Of a stretch of DNA of 64,000 nucleotides, positions 35,925 to 47,519 are shown in pieces. Below the pieces are notes generated by a model. The model worked only from the letters and a program-made list of their open reading frames with translations, did not search any database and was not told the DNA's origin. Source of the DNA: Colwellia sp. BRX10-3 (lineage in GTDB: Bacteria; Pseudomonadota; Gammaproteobacteria; Enterobacterales; Alteromonadaceae); the NCBI RefSeq assembly GCF_014077505.1, contig NZ_JACGWA010000005.1, positions 124,001 to 188,000 on the forward strand, given 5' to 3'. A program made the translations under genes and the position numbers. Position 1 is the first letter of the stretch. Each line of letters starts with the position of its first letter.

Positions 35925-35930
35925 GCTCAA

Positions 35931-36440
35931 TTACCCCAGAATATCTGAAACGCTTTTGCCACGCTTTGCTGCAACAGCTTCAGGCGAATGCATATTCGCA
36001 AGAGCAGAAACAGTAGCGCGAACTACGTTTATTGGGTTAGTAGAACCGTATGCTTTTGACAATACGTTCTGTACGCCTGCAACTTCAAGTACTGCACGCA
36101 TAGCGCCACCGGCGATTATGCCTGTACCTTCAGAAGCTGGTTGCATGTAAACTTTTGAACCAGAGTGCTTGCCAATAATGACATGCTGAAGAGTAGTACC
36201 CTTCAAATCAACGGTTACTAAGTTACGACGTGCTTTTTCCATTGCTTTTTGGATTGCAGCAGGCACTTCACGTGCTTTACCGTAACCAAAACCAACGCGA
36301 CCAGCGCCATCACCAACTACGGTTAGTGCTGTGAAACTGAATATACGACCACCTTTAACCACTTTTGAAACGCGGTTAACTGCGATTAGCTTTTCAGCCA
36401 TATCACTTTGTTGTGAGTTTTCTTGATTATGATTAGCCAT
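35931..36440 (-). CDS. rpsE: 30S ribosomal protein S5
   Basis: uS5 with the double-stranded RNA-binding domain ([43 protein letters not shown]) and the C-terminal [25 protein letters not shown]. It helps decoding fidelity and mRNA unwinding. I use the ATG ending at 36440 (169 residues), preceded by AGGGG at six bases. Spc operon. Confidence 0.98.
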   Translation of the reverse strand: MANHNQENSQQSDMAEKLIAVNRVSKVVKGGRIFSFTALTVVGDGAGRVGFGYGKAREVPAAIQKAMEKARRNLVTVDLKGTTLQHVIIGKHSGSKVYMQPASEGTGIIAGGAMRAVLEVAGVQNVLSKAYGSTNPINVVRATVSALANMHSPEAVAAKRGKSVSDILG

Positions 36441-36449
36441 TATCAACCC

Positions 36450-36803
36450 CTAAAACTGAAGACCAGCTTCGCGAGCTGCATCTGCTAACGCTTTCACGCG
36501 ACCATGGTAACGGAAACCTGAACGGTCAAAAGCAACACTAGTGATGCCTTTAGCCACTGCACGTTCTGCAATAGCCTTACCTACAGCCGTAGCTGCTTCA
36601 ACGTTACCTGTTTTTTCTAACTGAGCACTAACTTCTTTGTCTAAAGTAGACGCTGCTGCGATTACTTCAGAACCTGTTGGAGCGATCAATTGCGCGTAAA
36701 TATGACGAGGAGTACGGAATACAACTAAACGATTCGCACCCAACTCGCTAATTTTTGCACGAGAGCGTTTAGCTCTGCGCAAACGAGATGTTTTCTTATC
36801 CAT
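36450..36803 (-). CDS. rplR: 50S ribosomal protein L18
   Basis: uL18, 117 residues as in E. coli: [38 protein letters not shown] and the closing [26 protein letters not shown]. It binds 5S rRNA in the central protuberance together with L5 and L25. Nine bases separate it from rplF upstream and rpsE downstream. Confidence 0.98.
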   Translation of the reverse strand: MDKKTSRLRRAKRSRAKISELGANRLVVFRTPRHIYAQLIAPTGSEVIAAASTLDKEVSAQLEKTGNVEAATAVGKAIAERAVAKGITSVAFDRSGFRYHGRVKALADAAREAGLQF

Positions 36804-36812
36804 AGTATTACC

Positions 36813-37346
36813 CTACTTCTTCTTAGCTTCTTTACGACGTACATTCTCATCGCTATAACGAATTCCTTTACCTTTATAAGGCTCAGGTTTACGGTATGCG
36901 CGAATGTTCGCTGCAGTTTGACCGACCAACTGTTTATCAGCACCTTTCAGTATGATTTCAGTTTGGCTAGGAGTTTCAACGGTAATTCCTTCAGGAATTG
37001 CGTGGTCAACCGGATGCGAAAAGCCTAAAGATAAGTTTAAGTTCTTACCTGCAGCTTTAGCACGGTAACCAACACCGTTTAACAATAATTTCTTCTCAAA
37101 ACCTTTACTTACACCTTCAACCATATTATTGATTAAAGAGCGTACTGTACCGGCTTGAGCCCAAGCGCCTTTAACATCAGCAACGATATTAGTGATAATG
37201 TTGTTCTCTTCTTGAGAAACAACAACAGCACCATGGATCGTGTGAGATAATTCACCCATTGGACCTTTAACTTTAATGTCTTGACCTGATAACGTAATAG
37301 TAACGCCTGCAGGTATTGCGACATGTGCTTTTGCGACACGAGACAT
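36813..37346 (-). CDS. rplF: 50S ribosomal protein L6
   Basis: uL6, 177 residues, [33 protein letters not shown] with two repeated domains and the conserved [11 protein letters not shown] near the C-terminus. It lies near the sarcin-ricin loop at the factor-binding site of the large subunit. Spc operon between rpsH and rplR. Confidence 0.98.
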   Translation of the reverse strand: MSRVAKAHVAIPAGVTITLSGQDIKVKGPMGELSHTIHGAVVVSQEENNIITNIVADVKGAWAQAGTVRSLINNMVEGVSKGFEKKLLLNGVGYRAKAAGKNLNLSLGFSHPVDHAIPEGITVETPSQTEIILKGADKQLVGQTAANIRAYRKPEPYKGKGIRYSDENVRRKEAKKK

Positions 37347-37357
37347 ATTCTGCTCCT

Positions 37358-37747
37358 TTACTCTACGAAACCAAGAACTTCACCGCCAAGACCCGCATTG
37401 CGAGCGGCGCGATCAGTCATTAGACCTTTAGAAGTAGAAATAATTGCGATACCCATTCCTGCTAATACTTTAGGAAGCTCTTGAGCTCCTTTGTATACGC
37501 GAAGACCTGGACGTGAAACACGTTTGATCACTTCAATTACTTCTTTACCTTCAAAATATTTCAATTCAACAGTTAACTCAGGCTTTGCATCACCTGAAAC
37601 TGAAAACTCTGAAATGTAACCTTCTTCTTTAAGCAAGTTGGCAAGTGCAACTTTTACCTTTGAAGATGGCATTTTTACTGCAGTCTTAGCTGCAGATTGA
37701 CCGTTGCGGATGCGTGTAAACATGTCCGCGATAGGATCAGTCATCAT
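37358..37747 (-). CDS. rpsH: 30S ribosomal protein S8
   Basis: uS8, a central-domain 16S rRNA binder: [30 protein letters not shown] and [27 protein letters not shown]. Three in-frame ATGs lie at the start; GGGAG is nine bases before the one ending at 37747, which I use (129 residues), and only three before the one ending at 37753. In E. coli S8 represses the spc operon at rplE; I could not confirm the site here. Confidence 0.96.
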   Translation of the reverse strand: MMTDPIADMFTRIRNGQSAAKTAVKMPSSKVKVALANLLKEEGYISEFSVSGDAKPELTVELKYFEGKEVIEVIKRVSRPGLRVYKGAQELPKVLAGMGIAIISTSKGLMTDRAARNAGLGGEVLGFVE

Positions 37748-37766
37748 AACCATTTACTCCCGTGAA

Positions 37767-38072
37767 TTACCAACTAGCTTTCTTAAGACCTGGAACTTCA
37801 CCGCGCATCATAGTTTCACGTAATTTAATACGGCTTAAACCGAATTTACGTAAGAAACCATGCGGACGGCCAGTAATGTTACAACGGTTACGTTGACGAC
37901 TACTGCTCGAATCACGAGGTAAACTTTGAAGTTTCAATACTGCATCCCAGCGTTCTTCTTCAGAAGAATCAACACCAGAGATGATAGCTTTTAGTGCACT
38001 ACGCTTTTCAGCATATTGTGCAACTAACTTGGTTCTTTTAGCTTCACGAGCTTTCATTGACGTTTTAGCCAT
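37767..38072 (-). CDS. rpsN: 30S ribosomal protein S14
   Basis: uS14 of 101 residues, [24 protein letters not shown] to [11 protein letters not shown]. It is the long, zinc-free form: the CxxC pairs of the short form are absent. The reading frame stays open far upstream into rplE, but that is an overlap artefact; the ATG ending at 38072 gives the standard N-terminus. Spc operon, 4 bases behind rplE. Confidence 0.97.
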   Translation of the reverse strand: MAKTSMKAREAKRTKLVAQYAEKRSALKAIISGVDSSEEERWDAVLKLQSLPRDSSSSRQRNRCNITGRPHGFLRKFGLSRIKLRETMMRGEVPGLKKASW

Positions 38073-38076
38073 AACT

Positions 38077-38622
38077 CTACACCTTCTTCTTAAATGGGAA
38101 GTTAAAGGCAGCCAATAATGCATGGCCTTCTTCGTTGTCCTTCGCACTTGTAGTGATAGTGATATCCATTCCGCGAATTTTATCGATTTTATCGTACTCG
38201 ATTTCAGGGAAAATGATTTGCTCACGTACGCCCATGCTGTAGTTACCACGACCATCGAATGACTTAGGATTCAAGCCACGGAAATCACGGATACGAGGAA
38301 TAGAAATAGAGATTAAACGCTCTAAAAATTCCCACATACGTTCGCCACGTAGAGTTACCTTCGTGCCAATAGGGTAGCCTTCACGAATTTTAAAGCCCGC
38401 AACTGATTTGCGTGCTACTGTCGTGACAGGTTTTTGACCTGAGATTGCAGTAAGATCATTTGTGGCGTGCTCTAGTACTTTTTTATCAGCAATAGCTTCA
38501 CCAACACCCATGTTAAGGGTGATCTTTTCAATCCGAGGGACTTGCATGACACTTTTGTACTCAAACTTCTTCTGAAGTTCGGCTACAATTGTATCTTTGT
38601 AAAAATCATGCAGTTTCGCCAT
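38077..38622 (-). CDS. rplE: 50S ribosomal protein L5
   Basis: uL5, 181 residues, [43 protein letters not shown] and [23 protein letters not shown]. It binds 5S rRNA and contacts the P-site tRNA. In E. coli its translation start is the S8 repression site for the spc operon. Placed 12 bases behind rplX. Confidence 0.98.
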   Translation of the reverse strand: MAKLHDFYKDTIVAELQKKFEYKSVMQVPRIEKITLNMGVGEAIADKKVLEHATNDLTAISGQKPVTTVARKSVAGFKIREGYPIGTKVTLRGERMWEFLERLISISIPRIRDFRGLNPKSFDGRGNYSMGVREQIIFPEIEYDKIDKIRGMDITITTSAKDNEEGHALLAAFNFPFKKKV

Positions 38623-38634
38623 CGTTTACTCCAA

Positions 38635-38949
38635 TTAAATTAATTCGTTATTAGATTTAAAGAAACGAACTTTTTTGCCGTCTTCATCTCTAAAACCAAC
38701 ACGATCTGCTTTTCCAGTAGCTGGATTAACAATCGCAATGTTGGATACATTTAAAGGTGCTTCTTTTTCAACAATCCCACCAGGCTGCTGTAACTGAGGT
38801 ACAGGCTTAGTGTGCTTCTTGATTAAGTTAATACCTTCAACAAATACTTTGCTGTCTTCAACAAGAACTTTGGTCACTTTACCAGTTTTGCCCTTGTCTT
38901 TACCTGCAAGTACGATTACTTCATCATCACGACGAATCTTAGATGCCAT
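38635..38949 (-). CDS. rplX: 50S ribosomal protein L24
   Basis: uL24, 104 residues, [29 protein letters not shown] with the KOW motif, which helps start large-subunit assembly near the exit tunnel. Second gene of the spc operon, 12 bases behind rplN. Confidence 0.98.
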   Translation of the reverse strand: MASKIRRDDEVIVLAGKDKGKTGKVTKVLVEDSKVFVEGINLIKKHTKPVPQLQQPGGIVEKEAPLNVSNIAIVNPATGKADRVGFRDEDGKKVRFFKSNNELI

Positions 38950-38961
38950 TATCGTGACTCC

Positions 38962-39330
38962 TTATAGTACTTCTGGTGCAAGTGAAACAATTTTCATGAA
39001 TTTTTCATTACGAAGTTCACGAGTCACAGGACCGAAAATACGAGTACCAATTGGTTGTAAGTTAGCATTTAACATTACAGCCGCATTTTCATCGAAACGG
39101 ATAGTAGAACCATCTGAACGACGAACACCTTTCTTAGTGCGCACCACTACTGCAGTAAGGACATCACCTTTTTTAACTTTGCCGCGAGGATTTGATTCCT
39201 TCACTGCAATTTTAATGATGTCACCAATGCGTGCGTAGCGACGGTGCGAACCACCAAGAACCTTTATACATTGTACACGTCGAGCGCCGCTGTTATCAGC
39301 TACGTTCAATTGTGATTGCATTTGGATCAT
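38962..39330 (-). CDS. rplN: 50S ribosomal protein L14
   Basis: uL14, 122 residues, [33 protein letters not shown] to [13 protein letters not shown]. It contacts the small subunit in an intersubunit bridge. First gene of the spc operon, about 97 bases behind the candidate spc promoter. Confidence 0.98.
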   Translation of the reverse strand: MIQMQSQLNVADNSGARRVQCIKVLGGSHRRYARIGDIIKIAVKESNPRGKVKKGDVLTAVVVRTKKGVRRSDGSTIRFDENAAVMLNANLQPIGTRIFGPVTRELRNEKFMKIVSLAPEVL

Positions 39331-39627
39331 TTAATATGTCTCCGCTAAATTATCTTATAAAAGATTAAATTCAAGGCCAGAAATTTGACCCGTCACTGCC
39401 TTCTAAATCCCCCTCACAACGAGCGGGCGCGAGATTATAACACCAGTGTTTTAAAAGTGATACTTAATTTAGCTAAAAAGTAACCACTTACCTAGGAAGG
39501 TACTGCTCAATAAACATGCAAACTATAACTCGTGCATGCTTTGAAGCAATTAGATTAATGAAATGTGTACTAACTAGCCTCTATAAATAACAGGGTTAGT
39601 GTTCACATTATTTTTGTTTCGAACAAT
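39331..39627 (-). other. Intergenic region between S10 and spc operons
   Basis: This 300-base gap separates the last gene of the S10 operon from the first of the spc operon. Apart from the spc promoter and the terminator listed separately it contains no gene or clear structure. The leader from the promoter to rplN is about 97 bases long and includes a CCCCC run (GAGGGGG on the minus strand), without an obvious protein-binding hairpin. Confidence 0.6.
39434..39442 (-). promoter_or_regulatory. spc operon promoter, extended -10 with GC-rich discriminator
   Basis: On the minus strand TGTTATAAT gives a perfect extended -10 (TGnTATAAT). It is followed by CTCGCGCCCGCTC, a GC-rich discriminator of the kind that makes ribosomal promoters sensitive to ppGpp. 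The -35 (TATCAC at 17 bases) is poor, as is common with extended -10 promoters. It lies about 105 bases before the rplN start codon. Confidence 0.75.
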
Positions 39628-39657
39628 AAAAAAGGCCCTGCCGAAGCAGAGCCTTTT
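39628..39657 (-). terminator. Intrinsic terminator of the S10 operon
   Basis: On the minus strand GGCTCTGC, the tetraloop TTCG and GCAGGGCC pair over eight positions with one G-U, extended by A-T pairs, and are followed by TTTTTT. It lies about 30 bases after the rpsQ stop codon, so the S10 and spc operons are separate transcripts here. Confidence 0.9.
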
Positions 39658-39688
39658 GAAAGTTCTTATTGTGAATTAGATTAAGCGA

Positions 39689-39940
39689 TTAAGCTTTTTC
39701 TAATACGCTTACTAATGTCCAAGACTTAGTCTTAGAAATAGGAGCACATTCACGAATAGATACTAAATCACCAGCTGCACATTGGTTAGTTTCATCATGC
39801 GCTTTCAACTTAGTTGAACGCGTCATGTACTTACCGTACATTGGGTGTTTAACACGTCGTTCGATCAGGACAGTGATAGACTTTTCCATTTTGTCACTGA
39901 CGACACGACCTTGTAGTGTACGAATTTTTGCTTCGCTCAT
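39689..39940 (-). CDS. rpsQ: 30S ribosomal protein S17
   Basis: uS17, 83 residues, [45 protein letters not shown], an OB-fold protein binding 16S helix 11. Its start overlaps the rpmC stop (TAATG). Last gene of the S10 operon, directly before its terminator. Confidence 0.98.
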   Translation of the reverse strand: MSEAKIRTLQGRVVSDKMEKSITVLIERRVKHPMYGKYMTRSTKLKAHDETNQCAAGDLVSIRECAPISKTKSWTLVSVLEKA

Positions 39941-40131
39941 TACTTACCTGCCTTTTCAGTTATGATAGTCTTAACACGCGCGATATTACGGCGTACATTT
40001 CTTTGCAAATGAGTTTGCGTTAACTGACCTGTGCTTGCTTGCATGCGATAGTTAAACTGTTCGCGTAACAACTCAAGCAATTCAGCATTTAGCTCTTCAA
40101 TGCTTTTTTCTTTCAATTCACTAGCTTTCAT
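39940..40131 (-). CDS. rpmC: 50S ribosomal protein L29
   Basis: uL29, 63 residues, [31 protein letters not shown] with [22 protein letters not shown] two-helix protein at the exit tunnel, part of the docking site for trigger factor and SRP. Overlaps rplP and rpsQ by one base each. Confidence 0.98.
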   Translation of the reverse strand: MKASELKEKSIEELNAELLELLREQFNYRMQASTGQLTQTHLQRNVRRNIARVKTIITEKAGK

Positions 40132-40544
40132 TACATCACCGTTCTAGTTACGAAAGTTGTTTTGAACGGAAGTTTAGCTGCAGCTAAAGCAAAAGCTTCG
40201 CGTGCAATCTCTTCCGAAACACCTTCCATTTCATAAAGAACACGACCAGGAAGAATTTGGCATACCCAATATTCCACTGAACCTTTACCTTTACCCATAC
40301 GAACCTCAAGAGGTTTTTTAGTAATTGGCTTATCAGGGAATACACGGATCCAGATTTTACCTTGACGCTTCACGTGACGAGTCATTGCTCGACGAGCAGC
40401 TTCAATTTGACGCGCAGTCATACGACCACGTTCCATTGATTTTAACCCGAAAGTACCGAAGCTTACTGAACTACCTACCTGTGCAAGACCGCGGTTACGC
40501 ATTTTAAATTGCTTGCGGAACTTAGTACGTTTTGGTTGTAACAT
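40131..40544 (-). CDS. rplP: 50S ribosomal protein L16
   Basis: uL16, 137 residues, [34 protein letters not shown]. It organises the A-site tRNA region of the large subunit. The conserved [29 protein letters not shown] is intact. S10 operon, 11 bases behind rpsC. Confidence 0.98.
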   Translation of the reverse strand: MLQPKRTKFRKQFKMRNRGLAQVGSSVSFGTFGLKSMERGRMTARQIEAARRAMTRHVKRQGKIWIRVFPDKPITKKPLEVRMGKGKGSVEYWVCQILPGRVLYEMEGVSEEIAREAFALAAAKLPFKTTFVTRTVM

Positions 40545-40555
40545 TACTTATTCCC

Positions 40556-41254
40556 CTACTTACTGGTCTTGCGGTTAGGTTTTCTTTTAGGCTTAGCAGC
40601 TGGTTGCTCTACTTGTAATGGCATGTTGCCAATTACTTCGCCTTTAAAGATCCATACTTTGATACCGATAACACCGTAAGTGGTATCAGCACGCGCAATT
40701 GAGTAATCAATGTCAGCACGTAAAGTGTGTAATGGAACACGACCTTCACGATACCATTCAGCACGTGCAATATCTGCACCGCCTAAACGACCACTTACTT
40801 GTACTTTGATGCCTTTTGCGCCTAGACGCATAGCATTTTGTACAGCACGTTTCATCGCACGACGGAACATTACACGACGTTCTAATTGACTAGCAATACT
40901 GTCAGCAACAAGCTGCGAATCCATTTCTGGTTTACGCACTTCAGCAATGTTGATTTGAGCAGGAACACCAGCAATTTTAGAAACCGCTAAACGTAGTTTC
41001 TCAACATCTTCGCCTTTCTTACCGATTACAACACCCGGACGAGCCGTGTGAATTGTAACGCGGATAGATTTAGCCGGACGTTCAATTACAATTTTTGATA
41101 ATGAAGCACGCTTAAGCTTTTCAGTTAAATATTCACGAACCAAATGGTCACCGTGTAAATTAGCTGCGAAATCTTTAGTACTTGCAAACCAAGTAGACGC
41201 GAAAGGTTTCGTGATACCTAAGCGAATACCATTTGGATGGACTTTTTGACCCAT
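40556..41254 (-). CDS. rpsC: 30S ribosomal protein S3
   Basis: uS3, 232 residues, [24 protein letters not shown] with KH domain ([20 protein letters not shown]) and the C-terminal domain that lines the mRNA entry tunnel ([15 protein letters not shown]). S10 operon between rplV and rplP. Confidence 0.98.
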   Translation of the reverse strand: MGQKVHPNGIRLGITKPFASTWFASTKDFAANLHGDHLVREYLTEKLKRASLSKIVIERPAKSIRVTIHTARPGVVIGKKGEDVEKLRLAVSKIAGVPAQINIAEVRKPEMDSQLVADSIASQLERRVMFRRAMKRAVQNAMRLGAKGIKVQVSGRLGGADIARAEWYREGRVPLHTLRADIDYSIARADTTYGVIGIKVWIFKGEVIGNMPLQVEQPAAKPKRKPNRKTSK

Positions 41255-41265
41255 TCTAATATCTC

Positions 41266-41598
41266 CTAGCTATCAGATACAATCACAGTAATGTGACTTG
41301 TACGCTTAAGGATTCGATCCGCGCGACCTTTCGCACGAGGCTTAATACGTTTCATTGTTGGACCATCGTCAACCATAATAGTTTTTACGATAAGTTCGTC
41401 AATGTCTGCACCTTCATTGTGCTCTGCGTTAGCAATTGCTGAATCAAGTACTTTTTTAACCAAAACAGCAGCAGATTTGTTGCTGAATGTTAAGATTTCA
41501 AGTGCTTTTTCAACATGCAAGCCGCGGATTTGATCCACAACTAAGCGTGCTTTTTGTGCAGAGCCACGGGCAAATTTATGTGTAGCAATAGCTTCCAT
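41266..41598 (-). CDS. rplV: 50S ribosomal protein L22
   Basis: uL22, 110 residues as in E. coli, with [29 protein letters not shown] and the extended loop [23 protein letters not shown] that reaches into the exit tunnel, the site of many macrolide-resistance changes. Nothing unusual in that loop. Confidence 0.98.
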   Translation of the reverse strand: MEAIATHKFARGSAQKARLVVDQIRGLHVEKALEILTFSNKSAAVLVKKVLDSAIANAEHNEGADIDELIVKTIMVDDGPTMKRIKPRAKGRADRILKRTSHITVIVSDS

Positions 41599-41608
41599 CT
41601 AATTTCCC

Positions 41609-41884
41609 CTATCTCTTCGCTTTCTTATCCGCGACATGGCCACGGTAAGTACGAGTTGGTGCAAATTCACCTAATTTGTGACCGATCATTTCATCAGTTA
41701 CAAATACAGGTACGTGTTGACGGCCATTATGGACGGCAATGGTCAATCCGATCATCGTAGGGATGATCATTGAACGACGGGACCAAGTCTTAATTGGCTT
41801 TTTATTCCCGCTTTCCACCGCTGTCTCTACCTTCGTCAACAAGTGTAGGTCTATAAATGGACCTTTCTTGAGAGAACGTGGCAT
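41609..41884 (-). CDS. rpsS: 30S ribosomal protein S19
   Basis: uS19, 91 residues, [40 protein letters not shown]. It lies in the small-subunit head with S13. S10 operon between rplB and rplV. Confidence 0.98.
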   Translation of the reverse strand: MPRSLKKGPFIDLHLLTKVETAVESGNKKPIKTWSRRSMIIPTMIGLTIAVHNGRQHVPVFVTDEMIGHKLGEFAPTRTYRGHVADKKAKR

Positions 41885-41912
41885 GGTGATTCCTCTTTAA
41901 TTGTAAGTACTA

Positions 41913-42737
41913 TTATTTAGCACGACGACGTACGATAAATTTATCGGTACGCTTGTTAGAACGAGTCTTGTAACCCTTAGTTGGTACACCCCAAGGTGAT
42001 ACCGGATGACGACCGCCTGATGTTTTACCTTCACCACCACCGTGTGGGTGATCAACTGGGTTCATGGCAACACCACGAACAGTTGGGCGAACACCACGCC
42101 AGCGTGAAGCTCCTGCTTTACCCAAAGAGCGAAGCATGTGTTCAGAGTTGCCGATTTCACCTAAAGTAGCACGACAATCTGACTCAATTTTACGCATTTC
42201 GCCAGAACGAAGACGTAAAGTGACATATGCACCGTCTTTCGCAACTAACTGAGCGTAAGTACCAGCAGCACGTGCAATTTGTGCACCTTTACCTGGTTTA
42301 AGTTCAATTGCGTGTACAACACTACCTAATGGTGTGTTGCGAAGTGGTAAAGTGTTACCCGCTTTAATAGGAGCATCGACACCAGACTGGATTGAATCTC
42401 CAGCTTTTAAGCCTTTAGGGGCTAGGATGTAACGACGTTCACCATCTGCGTAAAGTACTAGTGCAATGTTTGCACTACGGTTTGGATCATATTCCAAACG
42501 TTCTACTTTGGCAGGGATACCATCTTTATTACGCTTAAAGTCGACAATACGGTAATGTTGCTTATGTCCACCACCAATGTGACGAACAGTAATACGACCA
42601 TTATTGTTACGACCACCAGACTTAGACTTAGTGTCTAATAATGGTGCGTAAGGCTTACCTTTATGCAACTCCGTGTTTACCACTTTAACAACGTGGCGAC
42701 GACCCGGAGAAGTAGGTTTACATTTAACTATAGCCAT
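41913..42737 (-). CDS. rplB: 50S ribosomal protein L2
   Basis: uL2, 274 residues, [35 protein letters not shown]. The conserved [28 protein letters not shown] contains the histidine linked to peptidyl-transferase support and subunit joining. S10 operon, 12 bases behind rplW. Confidence 0.98.
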   Translation of the reverse strand: MAIVKCKPTSPGRRHVVKVVNTELHKGKPYAPLLDTKSKSGGRNNNGRITVRHIGGGHKQHYRIVDFKRNKDGIPAKVERLEYDPNRSANIALVLYADGERRYILAPKGLKAGDSIQSGVDAPIKAGNTLPLRNTPLGSVVHAIELKPGKGAQIARAAGTYAQLVAKDGAYVTLRLRSGEMRKIESDCRATLGEIGNSEHMLRSLGKAGASRWRGVRPTVRGVAMNPVDHPHGGGEGKTSGGRHPVSPWGVPTKGYKTRSNKRTDKFIVRRRAK

Positions 42738-42749
42738 TTTCGTAAACTC

Positions 42750-43052
42750 CTATGATTCCGCGCCAACGAAGTTGATGTCGCTGCCTTCAGCAAGTGTAAC
42801 GTATGCTTTTTTCCAATCGCTTCTGCGACCAAAACGAGCACCAGTACGTTTCACTTTACCTTTGACGTTTAATGTGCGAACACCATCAACTGAAACTTCG
42901 AAAAGTTTCTCAACAGCAGCTTTAATTTCAGCTTTAGTAGCAGTAGTAGCAACTTTGAAAACAACAGTGTTGTTAACTTCAGCAGCCATAGTGCTTTTCT
43001 CAGAAATGTTTGGTGCTAAAAGCACTTTCAGTAAACGTTCTTCGTTTATCAT
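42750..43052 (-). CDS. rplW: 50S ribosomal protein L23
   Basis: uL23, 100 residues, [34 protein letters not shown] to [17 protein letters not shown]. At the exit tunnel rim it is the main docking point for trigger factor and SRP. Its start overlaps the rplD stop by four bases (ATGA). Confidence 0.98.
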   Translation of the reverse strand: MINEERLLKVLLAPNISEKSTMAAEVNNTVVFKVATTATKAEIKAAVEKLFEVSVDGVRTLNVKGKVKRTGARFGRRSDWKKAYVTLAEGSDINFVGAES

Positions 43053-43654
43053 CCTAACATCTCCTCAAGTTGCTTAACTGCAGATGCAGTCATCAAAACT
43101 TTTTCGAAACCAACTAAACTAACTGGGTCAATACCATCTACGTCACGAACGTCAACTTTGTACAAGTTACGTGCTGATAAGAACAAGTTCTCATCAATCT
43201 CTGGAGTAACGATTAATACGTCTTTTAACTCCAAAGCGTTAAGTTTAGCTACTAACTCTTTAGTTTTTGGTGTTTCAACTGCAAAATTTTCTACCACAAC
43301 TAAGCGTTCTTGACGAACTAACTCAGAAAGGATGCTTTTAATCGCACCACGGTACATTTTACGGTTAACTTTTTGGCTGTGGTCTTGTGGCTTAGCAGCA
43401 AATGTTACACCACCTGAACGCCAGATTGGACCACGACTTGTACCAGCACGCGCACGGCCAGTACCTTTTTGACGCCATGGTTTTGCACCACCACCGCTAA
43501 CTTCTGAACGAGTTTTTTGAGCACGAGTACCTGCACGAGCACCAGCTGCATAAGCAACTACTACTTGATGTACAAGAGCTTCATTAAACTCAAGTCCAAA
43601 AGTTGTTTCAGAAACTTCAAGAGCGCCTGAAGCGTCTTTTAATGCTAATTCCAT
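43049..43654 (-). CDS. rplD: 50S ribosomal protein L4, S10 operon regulator
   Basis: uL4, 201 residues, [35 protein letters not shown] with the tunnel loop [35 protein letters not shown]. In E. coli L4 also represses the S10 operon through its leader. I start at the ATG ending at 43654, seven bases after AGGAG, not at the preceding GTG. Confidence 0.97.
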   Translation of the reverse strand: MELALKDASGALEVSETTFGLEFNEALVHQVVVAYAAGARAGTRAQKTRSEVSGGGAKPWRQKGTGRARAGTSRGPIWRSGGVTFAAKPQDHSQKVNRKMYRGAIKSILSELVRQERLVVVENFAVETPKTKELVAKLNALELKDVLIVTPEIDENLFLSARNLYKVDVRDVDGIDPVSLVGFEKVLMTASAVKQLEEMLG

Positions 43655-43669
43655 CACAAATCTCCTGGA

Positions 43670-44308
43670 CTAGGCTTTAACAGCTGGTTTGATGATTACG
43701 CTACCGTTGATTGCACCCGGAACCGCACCTTTAATAAGGAGCAAGTTACGTTCAGCATCAACACGAACCAATTCAAGGTTTTGCGTTGTAACTTTCGCAG
43801 CACCCATGTGACCAGACATTTTTTTGCCTTTGAAAACACGACCTGGTGTTTGACACATACCTATCGAACCGTTTGAACGGTGAGATAGTGAGTTACCATG
43901 AGTTGCATCTTGCATTGAAAAATTCCAACGCTTAATACCACCTTGGAAACCTTTACCTTTTGAGGTGCCAGTAACATCTACTAATTTCGTGTCGTTAAAT
44001 AACTCAACAGTGATTTCACTGCCAGTTACAAGACCTTCGCCTTCATTTGCATCTAAGCGGAATTCCCACAGGCCACGACCTGCTTCGATACCAGCTTTCG
44101 CAAAGTGACCGGCTGTTGGCTTGTTAACACGGTTAGCTTTTTTGCTTCCCGTAGTAACTTGAAGCGCTGAATAACCATCGTTGTCAACAGTTTTAACCTG
44201 AGCAACACGGTTCGCTTCAACTTCTAGGACGGTTACAGGAGTAGATACGCCATCTTCAGAGAAGATGCGAGTCATACCCACTTTACGTCCAACTAGACCT
44301 ATAGTCAT
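43670..44308 (-). CDS. rplC: 50S ribosomal protein L3
   Basis: uL3, 212 residues, [39 protein letters not shown], with the loop [31 protein letters not shown] near the peptidyl-transferase centre. The frame is open 17 codons further upstream, but AGGAG seven bases before the ATG ending at 44308 and the standard N-terminus fix the start. Confidence 0.97.
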   Translation of the reverse strand: MTIGLVGRKVGMTRIFSEDGVSTPVTVLEVEANRVAQVKTVDNDGYSALQVTTGSKKANRVNKPTAGHFAKAGIEAGRGLWEFRLDANEGEGLVTGSEITVELFNDTKLVDVTGTSKGKGFQGGIKRWNFSMQDATHGNSLSHRSNGSIGMCQTPGRVFKGKKMSGHMGAAKVTTQNLELVRVDAERNLLLIKGAVPGAINGSVIIKPAVKA

Positions 44309-44321
44309 GTTAAAACTCCTA

Positions 44322-44811
<490 letters not shown>

Positions 44812-44817
44812 AGGCGA

Positions 44818-44845
44818 ATTATACAGAGACTGAGGATAATTTCAA
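44818..44845 (-). promoter_or_regulatory. S10 operon promoter
   Basis: On the minus strand TTGAAA (44840-44845), a 16-base spacer and TATAAT (44818-44823) form a strong sigma-70 promoter. TCGCCTCC follows as a GC-leaning discriminator. RNA would start near 44811. Confidence 0.85.
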
Positions 44846-45122
44846 CTAGTTTATTTAACCTGATTAATATCGCCTGACGGCACTGTAATATATGATTAAA
44901 ATAACCATGCGGACACTATAAGGAAGTACGTAAACGATCTTCAAATTTATATTTATTATGCTTTTTTCTCCACTTATATCCTCACCTAAATTTATACCTA
45001 TATATAAGCAAGACTATGCTCATGTTTATTTATAATTTTGAACACAATAAAAGTCTTTTTCTTTAAATTTGCTACTTTTTTAGGCTACTTGGCAAAAATT
45101 AGTAAACTTAAATAATTTTTTA

Positions 45123-45151
45123 TGTCGATTCGTCTTGAGTAATGGTATACT
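45123..45151 (+). promoter_or_regulatory. Promoter of the second EF-G gene, extended -10
   Basis: TGGTATACT (45143-45151) is an extended -10 followed by the very GC-rich CGCGCGC, a stringent-type discriminator. TGTCGA at 45123-45128 is a poor -35. RNA would start near 45158, about 40 bases before the start codon. The design resembles ribosomal-protein promoters, so this EF-G may be growth-rate controlled too. The AT-rich bases 44846-45122 hold nothing else I can support. Confidence 0.65.
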
Positions 45152-45197
45152 CGCGCGCAAAATTTCAACAATTCATTTTCATAAATAGAGTAAAGTA

Positions 45198-47297
45198 ATG
45201 GCAGATTTAGCTAAATACAGAAATATTGGTATCTTCGCTCACGTTGATGCTGGTAAAACAACGACAACTGAACGTATCCTTAAATTAACCGGTATGATCC
45301 ATAAAATTGGTGAAGTACATGACGGTGAATCTACAACTGACTTCATGGAACAAGAAGCTGAGCGCGGTATTACCATCCAGTCTGCTGCGGTAAGCTGTTT
45401 TTGGAAAGATCACCGCTTTAACGTAATCGATACTCCTGGTCACGTTGATTTCACCGTTGAAGTTTATCGTTCACTTAAAGTACTTGATGGTGGTATTGGT
45501 GTATTCTGTGGTTCTGGTGGTGTTGAACCACAATCAGAAACAAACTGGCGTTATGCTAACGACTCTAAAGTAGCTCGTTTAATCTTCGTTAACAAATTAG
45601 ACCGTTTAGGTGCTAACTTTTACCGTGTAACTGACCAAGTTAAAAACGTATTAGGTGCTCACCCACTTATTATGACTTTACCTATTGGTGAAGAAGATGA
45701 TTTTGTTGGTGTTGTCGATGTACTTTCACAAAAAGCTTACATTTGGGATGATTCAGGTCTTCCAGAAAACTACGAAATTACAGATATTCCAGCCCACATG
45801 GTTGATGACGCAGCTATCTACCGTGAGCAAATGATCGAAACTGCACTAGAAGCAGATGAAGATTTATTAATGGATTACTTAGAAGGTGAACTTACGCCGA
45901 CTGAAGAGCAAATTAAAGCCTGTATCCGTAAAGGTACTAACGAATTAATGTTCTTCCCAACTTATTGTGGTTCAGCATTCAAAAACAAAGGTATGCAGTT
46001 AATACTTGATGCTGTTATAGATTACTTACCTTCTCCTACTGATGTTAAGCCACAACCACTTACTGATGAAGAAGGTGAGCCTAATGGTGAGTACGCAATC
46101 GTTTCTGCAGATGAAACATTCAAAGCGTTAGCATTCAAAATCACTGATGACCGTTTTGGTACATTAACTTTCGTACGTATCTATTCAGGTACCTTAAAGA
46201 AAGGCGATACCATACTTAACGCTGCAACAGGTAAAACTGAACGTGTTGGCCGTATGTGTGAAATGCAAGCCGATGACCGTAACGAACTTACTTCAGCACA
46301 AGCTGGTGATATCATCGCGATTGTTGGTATGAAAAGTAACGTTCAGACAGGTCACACATTATGTGATCCGAAACACCCAATCATCCTAGAAGCTATGGTA
46401 TTCCCTAAGCCTGTAATCTCAATTTCTGTAACACCAAAAGATAAAGGTTCAACGGAAAAAATGGGTATTGCTATCGGTAAAATGGTTGCTGAAGATCCAA
46501 CATTCCAAGTTGAAACTGATATAGATTCAGGTGAAACAATCTTATCTGGTATGGGTGAACTTCACCTAGATATCAAAGTAGATATTCTAAAACGTACCTA
46601 CGGTGTTGAATTAGCTGTTGGTAAACCACAAGTTGCTTACCGTGAAACTATTACTCAAGAAATTGATGATAGCTATACACATAAGAAACAATCGGGTGGT
46701 TCTGGTCAATTTGGTAAAATTGATTATATTATCCGTCCAGGTGAACCAAATTCTGGTTTTACATTCTCATCAAAAGTTGTTGGTGGTAATGTACCAAAAG
46801 AATTCTTCCCAGCTATTGAAAAAGGCTTCAAAGGCATGATGGATACTGGTGTTCTTGCTGGTTTCCCTGTACTTGACGTTGAAATTGAATTATACGATGG
46901 TGGTTTCCATGCTGTCGATTCATCTGCGGTTGCATTTGAACTCGCTGCTCGTGGTGCTTTCCGTCAGTCAATTCCAAAAGCTGGTGCCCAGTTAATCGAA
47001 CCTATCATGAAAGTAGATGTGTTTACGCCTGATGATCACGTTGGTGATGTTATTGGTGATTTAAACCGTCGCCGTGGCATGATCGCAGGACAAGATGCTG
47101 GTGTTTCTGGTGTCCGTATTAAAGCTGATGTACCTCTTTCAGAAATGTTCGGTTACATCGGAACTTTACGTACAATGACATCAGGTCGTGGTCAATTCTC
47201 TATGGAATTTTCTCACTACTCTCCATGTCCAAACAACGTATCAGAAGCGGTTATAGCTGAAGTAAAAGAAATGCAGGCTGCTAAATCTAAAAATTAA
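45198..47297 (+). CDS. Second elongation factor G (EF-G paralogue)
   Basis: A full-length translational GTPase of 699 residues. G1 is AHVDAGKT (14-21), switch II has DTPGH with His82, G4 is NKLD (132-135), and domains II-V follow through to [24 protein letters not shown]. It is clearly diverged from the str-operon EF-G of this window in all domains, for example [15 protein letters not shown] against [15 protein letters not shown], so it is not a recent duplicate. Such second EF-Gs occur in Vibrio, Pseudomonas and Alteromonadales; in Pseudomonas the two share translocation and recycling. Which job this one has is unknown. It is transcribed opposite to the ribosomal genes, with its own promoter and terminator. 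Confidence 0.93.
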   Translation: MADLAKYRNIGIFAHVDAGKTTTTERILKLTGMIHKIGEVHDGESTTDFMEQEAERGITIQSAAVSCFWKDHRFNVIDTPGHVDFTVEVYRSLKVLDGGIGVFCGSGGVEPQSETNWRYANDSKVARLIFVNKLDRLGANFYRVTDQVKNVLGAHPLIMTLPIGEEDDFVGVVDVLSQKAYIWDDSGLPENYEITDIPAHMVDDAAIYREQMIETALEADEDLLMDYLEGELTPTEEQIKACIRKGTNELMFFPTYCGSAFKNKGMQLILDAVIDYLPSPTDVKPQPLTDEEGEPNGEYAIVSADETFKALAFKITDDRFGTLTFVRIYSGTLKKGDTILNAATGKTERVGRMCEMQADDRNELTSAQAGDIIAIVGMKSNVQTGHTLCDPKHPIILEAMVFPKPVISISVTPKDKGSTEKMGIAIGKMVAEDPTFQVETDIDSGETILSGMGELHLDIKVDILKRTYGVELAVGKPQVAYRETITQEIDDSYTHKKQSGGSGQFGKIDYIIRPGEPNSGFTFSSKVVGGNVPKEFFPAIEKGFKGMMDTGVLAGFPVLDVEIELYDGGFHAVDSSAVAFELAARGAFRQSIPKAGAQLIEPIMKVDVFTPDDHVGDVIGDLNRRRGMIAGQDAGVSGVRIKADVPLSEMFGYIGTLRTMTSGRGQFSMEFSHYSPCPNNVSEAVIAEVKEMQAAKSKN

Positions 47298-47321
47298 TTC
47301 TCTTACTTTTAGTATTTTTAT

Positions 47322-47347
47322 AAAAGGATGCTTCGGCATCCTTTTTT
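47322..47347 (+). terminator. Intrinsic terminator of the second EF-G gene
   Basis: AAAAGGATGC, the tetraloop TTCG, and GCATCC with TTTTTT form a strong hairpin with T-run 25 bases after the stop codon. Confidence 0.95.
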
Positions 47348-47519
47348 ATTGCCTAAAATATACCTGTTATCAACGGTGCAACATATAGCCATTAGGTAAA
47401 GCTCATGATATTGTTTTCATTAATGCTAATAGTTAGTGATAAGCAGTTCATTTTCTATTACTGGTGTTAGTACGCTTTAACCCATAATTATAAGAATAAT
47501 TTAGTAGGTATTAATTTAT

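Noticed and set aside
37767-38255. 162-residue reading of the rpsN frame
   Set aside because: The upstream 61 codons lie within rplE; the S14 family start is at [12 protein letters not shown].
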